Positions 45,911-54,750 of a stretch of DNA of 64,000 bases are shown here, in pieces. Source of the DNA: Flavobacterium sp. BFFFF1 (GTDB lineage Bacteria; Bacteroidota; Bacteroidia; Flavobacteriales; Flavobacteriaceae). The stretch's first letter is position 1; each line of letters starts with the position of its first letter. Under the pieces are notes generated by a model, which was not told the DNA's origin, did not search any database, and saw only the letters and a list, made by a program, of their open reading frames with translations. The stretch is taken from the NCBI RefSeq assembly GCF_002256285.1, contig NZ_NKJE01000012.1, positions 1 through 64,000 of the forward strand. The letters run 5' to 3'. The position numbers and the translations under genes were made by a program.

Positions 45911-46442
45911 ATGACGAAAATTTATTAATCCACAACACCCAAAGCCCGAAAACCACGCCATAAATAAAAAGCGGAAAAACAATGTCATGAAGAAAATCCT
46001 TGTATTCCGGATACGTACGCATCGCTACGCTGATCAAGCCCACCCGAATTACATTTAACACATGAATCAATAAAACACCTGAAAATATAAAAAGTGTCGT
46101 TTTTAAAAACCGGGAACTGAACGCGACGATGAAAGCAACAAATAAAATCATGACACTCACCGCATTGCAGCCTTCGACAATCCTGGCTACGGCATGCCCT
46201 TCGACAAACAACTTATAGGATGCTTCGTTGGGATGCGGATAAATCTCGGCATTATGCCCTATCAGCTTAAGGAACCAAACGGTATTTTCAGACACCAATT
46301 TTGTCGCTCCATCGGGTTCACATTTAGCGGCATCAAACTGATTCAGATACTCCTGATAAAGAAAAGTGAGCAGTAAATACGACAGCAGAAATTTGCTCAG
46401 GAATATTAAAAATGGCTTGTACCGTTGCAGATACGACTTCAT
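45885..46442 (-). CDS. xrtF: Exosortase family protein XrtF
   Basis: 185 residues from ATG 46442. Polytopic membrane protease/transpeptidase. Catalytic candidates are Cys92 (VEGCNAVSVMILF), Arg133 (HVLNVIRVGLIS) and His152 (FLHDIVFP), the exosortase triad. It should process substrates with a C-terminal sorting tail; none is recognised in this window. Its divergent -7 box lies at 46455-46462. Confidence 0.9.
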   Translation of the reverse strand: MKSYLQRYKPFLIFLSKFLLSYLLLTFLYQEYLNQFDAAKCEPDGATKLVSENTVWFLKLIGHNAEIYPHPNEASYKLFVEGHAVARIVEGCNAVSVMILFVAFIVAFSSRFLKTTLFIFSGVLLIHVLNVIRVGLISVAMRTYPEYKDFLHDIVFPLFIYGVVFGLWVLWINKFSSYAKKNPAT

Positions 46443-46454
46443 AATTTTTTTTAA

Positions 46455-46462
46455 CAAATTTA
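46455..46462 (-). promoter_or_regulatory. -7 promoter box TAAATTTG of xrtF
   Basis: Perfect TAnnTTTG on the minus strand, 12 nt before the ATG. The divergent gene has its own box 25 bp away. Confidence 0.5.
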
Positions 46463-46487
46463 TAAAATTAAAGTTGTGCCGATTAAA

Positions 46488-46495
46488 TACTTTTG
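46488..46495 (+). promoter_or_regulatory. -7 promoter box TACTTTTG of the GAF gene
   Basis: Perfect TAnnTTTG, 14 nt before the ATG at 46510. It rules out longer N-terminal extensions. Confidence 0.55.
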
Positions 46496-46509
46496 TAAAA
46501 AACAATCTG

Positions 46510-46971
46510 ATGACTTTTGAAGAACTAAAACCGAAAGTGGCCGATATCCTCCACCACGCCAATGTGCTGCTCGAAGACAAACTGATGCAGGTATGCCATT
46601 TGCTTCGGGACAACATAGATTACTATGACTGGGTTGGATTTTACTTCAAAAACGGCGACAAGCCTGAGCTTAAATTAGGCCCCTATGCCGGAGAACCTAC
46701 GGACCACACCATTATCCCATTTGGAAAAGGCATTTGCGGACAGGTCGCAGTATCCAACCAGAACTTTGTGGTACCGGATGTGACCGCACAGGACAACTAT
46801 ATTGCCTGTTCGATGACGGTTAAATCTGAAATCGTGGTTCCTTTATTCGTAAATGGTGAAAACCTAGGGCAGATTGACATTGACTCTGAAGATATTGACG
46901 CTTTTTCGGAAGCTGACGAAAGATTCCTGGAATTTGTAAATCAGGAAGTGGCTAAATTACTGGAGAAGTAA
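46510..46971 (+). CDS. GAF-domain protein, free methionine-R-sulfoxide reductase type
   Basis: 153 residues from ATG 46510: a single GAF domain of the YebR/fRMsr type. The active-site-like cysteines Cys76 (FGKGICGQVA) and Cys100 (DNYIACSMTV) line up with two of the conserved fRMsr cysteines, followed by KSEIVVPLFVNGENLGQIDI. fRMsr repairs oxidised free methionine. The third family cysteine is not evident, so activity is probable but not certain. Confidence 0.8.
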   Translation: MTFEELKPKVADILHHANVLLEDKLMQVCHLLRDNIDYYDWVGFYFKNGDKPELKLGPYAGEPTDHTIIPFGKGICGQVAVSNQNFVVPDVTAQDNYIACSMTVKSEIVVPLFVNGENLGQIDIDSEDIDAFSEADERFLEFVNQEVAKLLEK

Positions 46972-47024
46972 TCCCATTACTCCAAATTATCAATTGTTAA
47001 TTGTCAATTATTAATTGCCCGCCC

Positions 47025-47054
47025 TTGTATTTCCAAAAATAAGCATTACTTTTG
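47025..47054 (+). promoter_or_regulatory. Promoter of rpsO
   Basis: TTG (47025-47027), 19 nt spacer, perfect -7 box TACTTTTG (47047-47054), giving a leader of about 50 nt. Confidence 0.75.
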
Positions 47055-47109
47055 CACCCGTATCCAAAAGATGGACACATACATAATAATCATTTAAAAT
47101 AATATTAGC

Positions 47110-47379
47110 ATGTACTTAACTAAGGAAGTTAAAGAAGAAATCTTCGCTAAACACGGAGGAACAGCAGCAAACACAGGTTCGTCTGAAGGGCAAATCGCTT
47201 TGTTCACATTCAGGATCAACCACCTCACAGGCCACTTGAAAAAAAACCGTCACGATTTTAACACAGAGCGTTCTCTTGTGAAACTCGTAGGTAAAAGAAG
47301 AAGCCTTCTGGATTATCTGAAGAAAACAGACATCAACAGATACCGTGAGATTATCAAAGAATTGAATATCAGAAAATAA
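47110..47379 (+). CDS. rpsO: 30S ribosomal protein S15
   Basis: 89 residues, normal length. The motifs GSSEGQIALFTFRINHLTGH and VGKRRSLLDYLKKTDINRYR identify S15, an early binder of the 16S rRNA central domain. Followed by a strong terminator and then pnp, the classical gene order. Confidence 0.97.
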   Translation: MYLTKEVKEEIFAKHGGTAANTGSSEGQIALFTFRINHLTGHLKKNRHDFNTERSLVKLVGKRRSLLDYLKKTDINRYREIIKELNIRK

Positions 47380-47385
47380 TTCGAT

Positions 47386-47420
47386 AAAAAAGAGGTGCTC
47401 ACGCGCCTCTTTTTTTTTTC
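47386..47420 (+). terminator. Terminator of rpsO
   Basis: AAAAAAGAGGTGC (47386-47398) pairs with GCGCCTCTTTTTT (47403-47415), with one G-U, loop TCAC, and further T. Confidence 0.9.
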
Positions 47421-47494
47421 ATAAAACAGGCCTTGCCTGATATAGTATACCTTAGGCCGCGGGCTTCGGTAGATAAAAAAGTTTAGTTTTTCAT

Positions 47495-47536
47495 TGGGTT
47501 CTTAAACAACTACACAACAACACAACTAAGAACCCA
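47495..47536 (+). promoter_or_regulatory. Leader hairpin upstream of pnp
   Basis: Perfect 10-bp arms TGGGTTCTTA (47495-47504) and TAAGAACCCA (47527-47536) enclose a 22-nt loop (47505-47526) made only of A, C and T, mostly A and C. The hairpin ends 26 nt before the pnp ATG. No T run follows, so it is not a terminator. A regulatory role in the pnp leader is inference. Confidence 0.6.
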
Positions 47537-47562
47537 TTGTTTAACTTAGAGAATTAAATTTT

Positions 47563-49848
47563 ATGATTCCACAATTATTTGTAGAAAGCATCGATTTAGG
47601 TGATGGAAGAAGCATCACAATCGAGACAGGACGTTTGGCCAAACAAGCCGACGGTTCTGTAGTAGTAAGAATTGGAAAAACTGTTATTTTAGGTACAGTT
47701 GTTTCCGCAAGAAAGGCAAGTCCTGGCATCGACTTTTTACCGTTAACGGTAGATTACCGCGAGAAATTTGCAGCAGCAGGTCGTTTTCCAGGCGGTTTCT
47801 TTAAAAGAGAAGCACGCCCGAGTGACAACGAAGTATTGACAATGAGATTGGTTGACCGTGTATTGCGTCCACTTTTCCCAAGTGATTATCACGCTGAAGT
47901 CCAGGTGATGATCCAGTTGATGTCGCATGACGAAGATGTGATGCCCGATGCATTGGCAGGTTTGGCCGCATCAGCAGCGTTGGCTTTGTCTGACATTCCG
48001 TTTGAAACCCTGATTTCTGAAGCAAGGGTTGGCCGTATCGATGGACAATTCATCATCAACCCAAGCCGTGCACAATTGGAACTGTCCGATATCGACATGA
48101 TGATTGGTGCTTCAACCGATTCTATCGCGATGGTAGAAGGAGAAATGAAAGAAATTTCAGAAGCGGACATGGTGGAAGCCATCAAATTCGCCCATGAGCA
48201 CATCAAAAACCAGATCGCTGCACAAGAGCGTTTGCAGGCCGCTTTTGGTAAAAAAGAAGTGCGTACGTATGATCAGGAAAAATCAGATGAGACGATCCTT
48301 GCAAAGGTAAAGGAAGCGGCTTACGACAAAATTTACGCTATCGCGAGCAAAGGTTCTGCAAAACAAGAGCGTTCCGCTGCATTCGAAGCAGTAAAAGAAG
48401 AAGTGAAAGCTTTGTTCACGGAAGAAGAGTTGCTTGAAAATGGCGACCTGATTTCTAAGTACTTCAAAGAAGTTAACAAAGAAGCCGTTCGTAACGTAAC
48501 CTTAGATTTAGGCACGCGTCTTGACGGAAGGAAAACCACAGAAATCCGTCCCATCTGGTGTGAAGTAGATTATCTACCATCAGTTCACGGTTCTGCATTG
48601 TTTACACGTGGAGAAACGCAGGCATTGGCAACAGCGACTTTGGGAACTTCGAGAGAGGCTAACCAAATTGATTCGCCATCAGAACAAGGGGAAGAAAAAT
48701 TCTACTTGCATTATAATTTCCCGCCGTTTTCTACCGGTGAAGCACGTCCGTTGAGAGGTACTTCACGTCGTGAAGTAGGTCACGGAAACCTCGCACAACG
48801 TGCCTTGAAAAACATGATCCCAGCTGAGAATCCTTACACAATCAGGGTTGTTTCTGAAGTATTGGAATCAAATGGTTCGTCTTCTATGGCAACCGTTTGT
48901 GCCGGAACTTTGGCTTTGATGGATGCAGGTGTTCAGATGATTCGTCCGGTTTCAGGAATTGCCATGGGATTGATTACCGATGGGGATCGTTTCGCAGTAT
49001 TGTCTGACATCTTAGGTGATGAAGATCACTTAGGCGATATGGACTTTAAAGTAACAGGAACTTCAGAAGGAATCACAGCTTGTCAGATGGACATCAAGAT
49101 CGACGGATTGAAATACGAAATCATGGAGCAGGCTTTGGCACAAGCCCGTGATGGCCGTTTGCACATCCTTGGAAAACTGATCGAAACCTTAGACACACCT
49201 AGAGCAGGTGTAAAAGACCACGCTCCAAAAATCATCATGAGAACCATTCCTGGTGCATTCATCGGTGCGCTGATCGGCCCTGGAGGAAAAGTGATTCAAG
49301 AACTTCAAAAAGCAACTGGAACGACTATCGTGATCAACGAAGTTAACGAAGAAGGTGTGGTTGAAATCCTTGGTACAGATCCAGCAGGAATTGCAGCAGT
49401 ATTGGCGAAAATTGATTCTATCATTTTCAAACCAACCGTTGGCGAATCTTACGAAGTGAAAGTCATCAAATTGCTTGACTTTGGTGCTGTAGTAGAATAT
49501 ACGGAAGCTCCGGGCAACGAAGTGTTGCTTCACGTCTCAGAATTGGATTGGGCACGTACTGAAAACGTTACCGACGTGGTCAATATGGGTGATGTATTCC
49601 AGGTGAAATATCTGGGTATCGATCCAAAAACAAGAAAAGAGAAAGTGTCGAGAAAAGCTTTGATGCCAAGACCTCCAAGGGATGAAAATGCACCTAGGGA
49701 AGACAGGGGTCCACGTCCTGAAAGACGTGACGACCGCGGTCCAAGAAGGGATGACAGGAGAGACGACAGAAGTCGCGACAACAGAGGCCCACGCCCTGAA
49801 AGAAGAGACGAAAACGGCGCTGATAACAGCGAAACGCCTCAAGAATAA
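47563..49848 (+). CDS. pnp: Polyribonucleotide nucleotidyltransferase (PNPase)
   Basis: 761 residues. Two RNase PH domains (first: [20 protein letters not shown]; second: [18 protein letters not shown] with [18 protein letters not shown] and [18 protein letters not shown]), then a KH domain ([20 protein letters not shown]) and an S1 domain ([20 protein letters not shown]). The enzyme degrades RNA from the 3' end with phosphate. The C-terminal tail (about 700-761) is an unusual Arg/Asp/Gly-rich low-complexity stretch ([20 protein letters not shown]) that may bind RNA. Confidence 0.97.
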   Translation: MIPQLFVESIDLGDGRSITIETGRLAKQADGSVVVRIGKTVILGTVVSARKASPGIDFLPLTVDYREKFAAAGRFPGGFFKREARPSDNEVLTMRLVDRVLRPLFPSDYHAEVQVMIQLMSHDEDVMPDALAGLAASAALALSDIPFETLISEARVGRIDGQFIINPSRAQLELSDIDMMIGASTDSIAMVEGEMKEISEADMVEAIKFAHEHIKNQIAAQERLQAAFGKKEVRTYDQEKSDETILAKVKEAAYDKIYAIASKGSAKQERSAAFEAVKEEVKALFTEEELLENGDLISKYFKEVNKEAVRNVTLDLGTRLDGRKTTEIRPIWCEVDYLPSVHGSALFTRGETQALATATLGTSREANQIDSPSEQGEEKFYLHYNFPPFSTGEARPLRGTSRREVGHGNLAQRALKNMIPAENPYTIRVVSEVLESNGSSSMATVCAGTLALMDAGVQMIRPVSGIAMGLITDGDRFAVLSDILGDEDHLGDMDFKVTGTSEGITACQMDIKIDGLKYEIMEQALAQARDGRLHILGKLIETLDTPRAGVKDHAPKIIMRTIPGAFIGALIGPGGKVIQELQKATGTTIVINEVNEEGVVEILGTDPAGIAAVLAKIDSIIFKPTVGESYEVKVIKLLDFGAVVEYTEAPGNEVLLHVSELDWARTENVTDVVNMGDVFQVKYLGIDPKTRKEKVSRKALMPRPPRDENAPREDRGPRPERRDDRGPRRDDRRDDRSRDNRGPRPERRDENGADNSETPQE

Positions 49849-49871
49849 TTTACAGTTATTAATTCATAAAG

Positions 49872-49903
49872 AACCCCGAAGCAGTGATGTTTCGGGGTTT
49901 TTT
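49872..49903 (+). terminator. Terminator of pnp
   Basis: AACCCCGAA (49872-49880) pairs with TTCGGGGTT (49891-49899) around a 10-nt loop, followed by T. Confidence 0.9.
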
Positions 49904-49962
49904 GGCTTTAATAGTCGTGGCAAGTTGTTGATTCAATAGCCATTCCGCGATTCGGTAGGCGG

Positions 49963-50694
49963 CTAAAAATCGTAATCCAATTGTACCGGATTACCCGGCC
50001 CAATAAACAACTGGATTTCCTCTTGTGAAGAGACACCATTCTTAACCCTATAAACCCTAACGATATTTGTTTCCCCCGCGGCCGCAAACAGATCCATGGT
50101 CTGGTTCAGGACATTTTTGGCGGCAACAGTATGGGCACCGGTATTGTAGTCGGTATCTAGGAATCCGTCATCAACTTTTCCTCCTGATGGAAAAAAGGTA
50201 CTTACAACCACTTTATCCCCTGGCTGTTGGGGAACAAAATTGTGGAGGCTGACTTTAATCACCGCTTTCCTGGGGACATAAAACGCTTTGCTGAGTACCG
50301 TATCACGGCGGCTCAGGTTGAAATTACCATACATGAAAACCCGATCCGGTACCATGTATTTGGTGGTGTCCAAAACCGAGAAATCAGCCTGGAGCCTGAA
50401 CGTTCCGGGACCGCCGTTACCCAATTCTGTGTCCTTAGCGAAAAACGTCAGGTCATAAAATCCCTGCTCGTCCGTAACCGCCTTTTTGATATTCCTAGTT
50501 GAATAAGAATGATCGACATGGGTATTGTAATCAACTTCAATCTTAATGCCTTTGAGTGGCACATTTTCTGCGGTTACAAATACGCCGTTTACCGTGGTAC
50601 AGTCACTGGTGCAGCCCTTATCAAAATCATCTATCACTTCCTCACAACCTTGGAGGAAGCCTATCCCAAGCAAAACAATAATCAGTTTTTTCAT
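49963..50694 (-). CDS. Hypothetical lipoprotein
   Basis: 243 residues from ATG 50694. Lipobox FLQGC with Cys17. It contains an N-terminal CarboxypepD-like or transthyretin-like beta-sandwich (VNGVFVTAENVPLKGIKIEV, then AVTDEQGFYDLTFFAK), and further beta-strands follow. No catalytic motif. Envelope-anchored; function unknown. Its -7 box TATATTTG is at 50738-50745. Confidence 0.75.
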   Translation of the reverse strand: MKKLIIVLLGIGFLQGCEEVIDDFDKGCTSDCTTVNGVFVTAENVPLKGIKIEVDYNTHVDHSYSTRNIKKAVTDEQGFYDLTFFAKDTELGNGGPGTFRLQADFSVLDTTKYMVPDRVFMYGNFNLSRRDTVLSKAFYVPRKAVIKVSLHNFVPQQPGDKVVVSTFFPSGGKVDDGFLDTDYNTGAHTVAAKNVLNQTMDLFAAAGETNIVRVYRVKNGVSSQEEIQLFIGPGNPVQLDYDF

Positions 50695-50737
50695 CTGTTC
50701 CGGATTTATATGGGGCAAAACCTTGTTTGCCTCCCTT

Positions 50738-50745
50738 CAAATATA
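50738..50745 (-). promoter_or_regulatory. -7 promoter box TATATTTG
   Basis: Perfect TAnnTTTG on the minus strand, 43 nt before the lipoprotein ATG. Confidence 0.5.
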
Positions 50746-50822
50746 GCGGGTTTAAGTATACGAACATGTTAAAAATCCCGGGATCTATAAGTCTGGACTC
50801 ACTTTAACAACCGCTACCAAGC

Positions 50823-51428
50823 TTAAAATGAAACCATTCCGGAAAGTACTGCCTCCACTTGCGCTGCGCCAACAAAATGTATCGCATAAAATCCCAATTC
50901 TCGGGCCGCTTCAACATTGTGGATGTTGTCATCGATAAAAATGCTTTCCTCCGCTTTGAGCTGGTACCGGTCCAGCAACAACTCATAAATGCGTTTGTCC
51001 GGCTTGATCAGTTTCTCCGTTCCCGATACGACGATGCCGTCAAACACAGCAAAAAACGGAAACCTGCGGTATGCAATGTCAATTGTCTCTGCAGACCAGT
51101 TCGTCAGGCCATACAGCGGATAATTTTTTTCCTTGAGCCTATAAAGCAGTGCCACAGTTTCGGGGATTTCGCCTTTCAGCATCACTTCCCACTTTCCATA
51201 AAAAAGCGCTATAGATTCGCTGTGCTCCGGGAACCGCCGCTGTAGTTCCGTAGTGGCCTGAGCAAGCGGACGCCCGCGGTCCTGCTCAATATTCCAGGCT
51301 TCGGTGCAGATGTTTTTGAGGAAGTATTCCATGTCCTCCGGATTGGTAAAATGGTCTTTGTATAAATGCCTTGGGTTCCAGTCTACTAAAACACCCCCAA
51401 AGTCGAAGATGATATTTTTATATTGCAT
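50823..51428 (-). CDS. HAD family hydrolase (HAD-IA)
   Basis: 201 residues from ATG 51428. Motif I in KNIIFDFGGVLVDWNP; in this subgroup the first Asp acts as nucleophile, although the second catalytic Asp is replaced by Gly, as in several HAD-IA FDFGGVL proteins. Motif II/III YGLTNWSAETID and KPDKRIYELLL, motif IV SIFIDDNIHNVEAARELG. Probable phosphatase of a small metabolite. The -7 box TACATTTG at 51489-51496 excludes the longest start candidate (51491). Confidence 0.85.
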   Translation of the reverse strand: MQYKNIIFDFGGVLVDWNPRHLYKDHFTNPEDMEYFLKNICTEAWNIEQDRGRPLAQATTELQRRFPEHSESIALFYGKWEVMLKGEIPETVALLYRLKEKNYPLYGLTNWSAETIDIAYRRFPFFAVFDGIVVSGTEKLIKPDKRIYELLLDRYQLKAEESIFIDDNIHNVEAARELGFYAIHFVGAAQVEAVLSGMVSF

Positions 51429-51488
51429 AATTGTTTTGTTGTGATGAATCATTTTTTCGCGTAAGCGATACTTTGCGGATCCGGATTG

Positions 51489-51496
51489 CAAATGTA
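51489..51496 (-). promoter_or_regulatory. -7 promoter box TACATTTG of the HAD gene
   Basis: Perfect TAnnTTTG on the minus strand. Confidence 0.5.
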
Positions 51497-51521
51497 CTAT
51501 CGTGTAAACGAACGCAACGCC

Positions 51522-52022
51522 TTACTTATCGTATTTCTTCCGGTCCAGTGTGAAATTCACTGCAAGGTTCACAAAGCCCGGAACCGGCAGCAAATCCCTA
51601 TTCGCAAATACAATGTGCGGATTAAATGTCAGCCTGACCTTTTCGTTCCCGAGGCCAAGGACAGGAACCAGCCGTGGTGAGAAAGCTTCAAAATCAGTAA
51701 AAGTGACCAGTGCAGCGCCAATGGCCAGAAACTGGAAGTACACCATTCCTTCTGCTTTGGGGCCAACCATAAATCCATGGGTATTGATCCCGATTTCGGT
51801 ACCGATGCCGTACTGGAACCCGCCGCCATGCCTGCCGCCATATCGCGCCCGATTCACACCCAAGTCTATGAAATGATACGCCTGCTCACCATCCTGCGCC
51901 CCAACATAGCTGTACCCTAAACCCAATCGTAGCACTTTGTATCGGTCGTAGTCGCGTCCGGATTGCTGCCCCAGCGCGTTGAGGCAGGAAAAGAGCAAAA
52001 ATATAAACGTAGTGGTTTTCAT
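51522..52022 (-). CDS. Hypothetical exported protein, probable outer-membrane beta-strand protein
   Basis: 166 residues. Signal peptide MKTTTFIFLLFSCLNALG. The body alternates strands with glycine/aromatic residues (LRLGLGYSYVGAQDGEQAY, FQYGIGTEIGINTHGFMVGP) and ends in VNLAVNFTLDRKKYDK. Eight-strand-barrel-like but unassigned. Neighbours do not reveal a role. Confidence 0.65.
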   Translation of the reverse strand: MKTTTFIFLLFSCLNALGQQSGRDYDRYKVLRLGLGYSYVGAQDGEQAYHFIDLGVNRARYGGRHGGGFQYGIGTEIGINTHGFMVGPKAEGMVYFQFLAIGAALVTFTDFEAFSPRLVPVLGLGNEKVRLTFNPHIVFANRDLLPVPGFVNLAVNFTLDRKKYDK

Positions 52023-52172
52023 ATTTGTGGTTTAGATTGGTTTTTAACGGAGGATCGGAAGGAAAATTGTGGGCTGCAGTATTGTGGTGCGCCTATGATA
52101 TTAAGCGCGAGCGCGGATTTTACCAACGAACCGCTGTTTTTTAAGATTTCGGTTCACAACTGTTCCTATTGT

Positions 52173-52724
52173 TTAGGTTCGAACTGGCTGATAATAGAGC
52201 ACAATGGAACCTGAGCCAAATGTTTTCGTCTTTAAAAGCCGATAAACTGTCCGGTCTTTTATTTTGTCAAACAACTGCGGACCCTTTCCCTCTAACATGG
52301 GATGAATGCAAATCTGGAACTCATCGACCAGATTAAGGTTGATGAGCTGAATGATGATACTGCGGCTTCCCACTAAGATATCTTTACCCGACTGCTGTTT
52401 CAGTGCTACAACTTCTTTTTCAAGGTCCTGGGCAGCCAGTGTCGCACTTTCCCATCCGGTGCTTTGCAGCGTATGCGAAAAGACAATTTTTGGAATGCGG
52501 TCTATTGCCTTGGCAAAGTCGTCCATGTACTTTTCACCGGAGGGTTCCTTGATCAGGGTTTGCCAAAACTGCATCAGTTGGTACGTGGTCCTTCCATATA
52601 AGATAACGCCCGAATGGTCGATTAGTTCCGTGTAGTGCTGGTGTAAATCTTCATCCGGAATGCCCACCGTATGGTCGCAAATCCCATCGAGCGTCATGTT
52701 GATGGCTGCTATTACTTTTCTCAT
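52173..52724 (-). CDS. Dihydrofolate reductase-like (RibD C-terminal) protein
   Basis: 183 residues. MRKVIAAINMTLDGICDH, GVILYGRTTYQLMQFWQ, ILVGSRSIIIQLINLNLVD and EFQICIHPMLEGKGPQLF match the YyaP/RibD_C family of NADPH-binding reductases. Substrate unknown. Isolated gene. Confidence 0.85.
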   Translation of the reverse strand: MRKVIAAINMTLDGICDHTVGIPDEDLHQHYTELIDHSGVILYGRTTYQLMQFWQTLIKEPSGEKYMDDFAKAIDRIPKIVFSHTLQSTGWESATLAAQDLEKEVVALKQQSGKDILVGSRSIIIQLINLNLVDEFQICIHPMLEGKGPQLFDKIKDRTVYRLLKTKTFGSGSIVLYYQPVRT

Positions 52725-52778
52725 GTTTTGAAATTAGAATCCTGATTGTTAGTTCTACCGTAACAATGACCGGCAACG

Positions 52779-53333
52779 TCAGGTGGCTTGCTTCGCCTTT
52801 TTATGTAACCAATCTGATTTTGTCATTTTAAACCAGTTGTGTGCTGTTCCTTCGTGATCAAATATTTCAACAAGCTTTAAACCCGTCTTTTCCAAAACAT
52901 TTTTGGAACCTATATTTTCTATATCACAAATGGCATAAATATTTTCCGTGCTCAGATTTTCAAATGCGTAATCAACAAGTGCCATTGTTGTTTCTGTAGC
53001 AAATCCCTTTCCCCAAAAGCGTTCTATAAACCGGTAACCCAATTCGTAAAAATTGTGATGATTATTCATGGGTTCCCTAATTAATTTGATACCTGACCAA
53101 CCGATAAGTTCGTTGGTAGTTTTATCGATGACTGCCCATCTTGCGATTCCGTTTTCAGCATATTGCTGTTGAAGGTTCTGGATTATTTTTTCTATTTCTT
53201 TCTTGTCTTTTACAGGCTTATTTCCAACATATTTGTGAACATTTGGGTTACTATCTAATTCAAAAAATTTATCCACATCGGTTGATAAAACCTCTCTTAA
53301 GATTAATCGCTCCGTTTCTAATTTAATGTTCAT
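52779..53333 (-). CDS. GNAT acetyltransferase of RimJ/RimL type
   Basis: 184 residues. ETERLILREVLSTDVDKFFE and YELGYRFIERFWGKGFATET, with the acetyl-CoA-binding loop FWGKGFATE, then NVLEKTGLKLVE, give the RimJ/RimL-like GNAT pattern. Substrate unknown, possibly a protein N-terminus or small molecule. Its -7 box TATATTTG lies at 53383-53390. Confidence 0.85.
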   Translation of the reverse strand: MNIKLETERLILREVLSTDVDKFFELDSNPNVHKYVGNKPVKDKKEIEKIIQNLQQQYAENGIARWAVIDKTTNELIGWSGIKLIREPMNNHHNFYELGYRFIERFWGKGFATETTMALVDYAFENLSTENIYAICDIENIGSKNVLEKTGLKLVEIFDHEGTAHNWFKMTKSDWLHKKAKQAT

Positions 53334-53382
53334 TTTCTAATTTCTATTTGTATCCATGCCGCTCAGGCTCAAAGCCCGCCCT

Positions 53383-53390
53383 CAAATATA
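53383..53390 (-). promoter_or_regulatory. -7 promoter box TATATTTG
   Basis: Perfect TAnnTTTG on the minus strand, 49 nt before the acetyltransferase ATG. The rest of 53334-53596 holds nothing I recognise. Confidence 0.5.
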
Positions 53391-53596
53391 CGCAACTTCA
53401 AATCAATTTTTAATGGATGAGTCTTCACTACCTTCGCAACATCCCCTTTAACTTTTTCATACATTTCTCCTAAAAAAATCGGGAAGATCCTAAGATATAA
53501 AAACGGATTCAGGTTTAACAATTTAAATCAAAAAAACCCGAAACTTACCTGTTTAGAGCTTTTTTATTGAAAAATAGTGCTCGACTGAATGCCGGC

Positions 53597-54004
53597 TTAT
53601 TCTTCAAGCGCCTTCTCGTATTGACTCGAATAGCAGTCATAACACTCATCGTTAAGCCGTAATTGGGTGCTGGTAAGTTCGAAAGACTGCTTTCGGGCTT
53701 CTGCAAACACCAGCATGGGCTTCTGCCCGCCAAAAATGGAGGTATGCGTTTCTATAGTATATGGAAAGGTACCGGTAAGGGCGCCGTTGGTATATGTTTT
53801 TACCGCTGTGGTAGAAATCGCGAGGCTTCGCACGGTTCCTGTCGACGAAGGCGTTTCGGTCCCGCCGTCAATCCCACCCACGGACTGCATCCATATCCAG
53901 TTTCCGACCAGGTTTTGAGGAGCTGCACTTCCGTTATCGGAACTGCAGGAGGCGAGGAATCCAAATCCGGCCAGGATAAAAAGGAAAGCGATGCTTGTTT
54001 TCAT
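53597..54004 (-). CDS. Hypothetical lipoprotein, lipocalin-like
   Basis: 135 residues. Lipobox FLASC with Cys20, then SSDNGS. The segment QNLVGNWIWMQSVGGIDG followed by alternating strands and LTSTQLRLNDECYDCYSS recalls small lipocalin-like lipoproteins of Bacteroidota. Function unknown. Confidence 0.7.
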   Translation of the reverse strand: MKTSIAFLFILAGFGFLASCSSDNGSAAPQNLVGNWIWMQSVGGIDGGTETPSSTGTVRSLAISTTAVKTYTNGALTGTFPYTIETHTSIFGGQKPMLVFAEARKQSFELTSTQLRLNDECYDCYSSQYEKALEE

Positions 54005-54135
54005 GTTGTTGTGTTTATGTTACAGCTAAGAGATTAATTTTAAAAGTTTGGTTGCGTACAGGCTGCACGCTAAAGTAAACAAAGATCCCATGCAGTCGGC
54101 ACAATAAAAAACATCAACGCAAATTCGGTCGCCGG

Positions 54136-54750
54136 TTAAAAATTCCAGCTTCCGGACACCCCAAATTGAATTGACGACGCGCCAAAATTTCGTTCTGCCC
54201 TGGAATCGAACAATCCATAAGGTGCATAATGGTAGTTGCAAAGCACGCCAAACCCATGAAACATGACTTTGATGCCCTGCGATACCGCAATGGTGTTCAA
54301 CGTAGGCCGAAGGTCCATATTGTCATAGACTTCCCCTTCGGGTTTGCTGTAATGCAGGTACTTCCAGCCCATTCCGGAATTGGTTTCGATCTGGAAATGC
54401 TGGTTCGGGGACAGGTACCAAAGCCTCGTGTACCGCAAGCCGAGCAGGAACGATGACTTGCTGCCGGTCAAAAGGATTTTTTCACCGTTTGCTTCGTATT
54501 CGACCGCGCGGCCTTTGATGATGCCGCCCAGCTCAGCCCCGAAATCGATGAACTGGCGCTTCGCAATTTTCGTCCGCATGTAATAGCCGGTGTTGACCGA
54601 GCTTTCGTATTTGTCTGACAATGCGCCCAGCGGAATGCCATAGCTCACTTCGACAATGTTCCGTTTGTACAGGTCGATTTTCGGGAATACAATGGTGTCC
54701 TGTGCATTCATCCTGAAGGCAACCAGAAGCAGCAACAATAGTTTATTCAT
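54136..54750 (-). CDS. Hypothetical outer-membrane barrel-like protein
   Basis: 204 residues. Short signal peptide MNKLLLLLLVAFRMNA. Strand-rich body with aromatic ends (IVEVSYGIPLGALSDKYESS, FLLGLRYTRLWYLSPNQHF) and a final strand QFGVSGSWNF, typical of small outer-membrane barrels. Its start overlaps the end of the upstream lipoprotein gene by 8 bp, so the two are translated as one unit. Confidence 0.7.
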   Translation of the reverse strand: MNKLLLLLLVAFRMNAQDTIVFPKIDLYKRNIVEVSYGIPLGALSDKYESSVNTGYYMRTKIAKRQFIDFGAELGGIIKGRAVEYEANGEKILLTGSKSSFLLGLRYTRLWYLSPNQHFQIETNSGMGWKYLHYSKPEGEVYDNMDLRPTLNTIAVSQGIKVMFHGFGVLCNYHYAPYGLFDSRAERNFGASSIQFGVSGSWNF

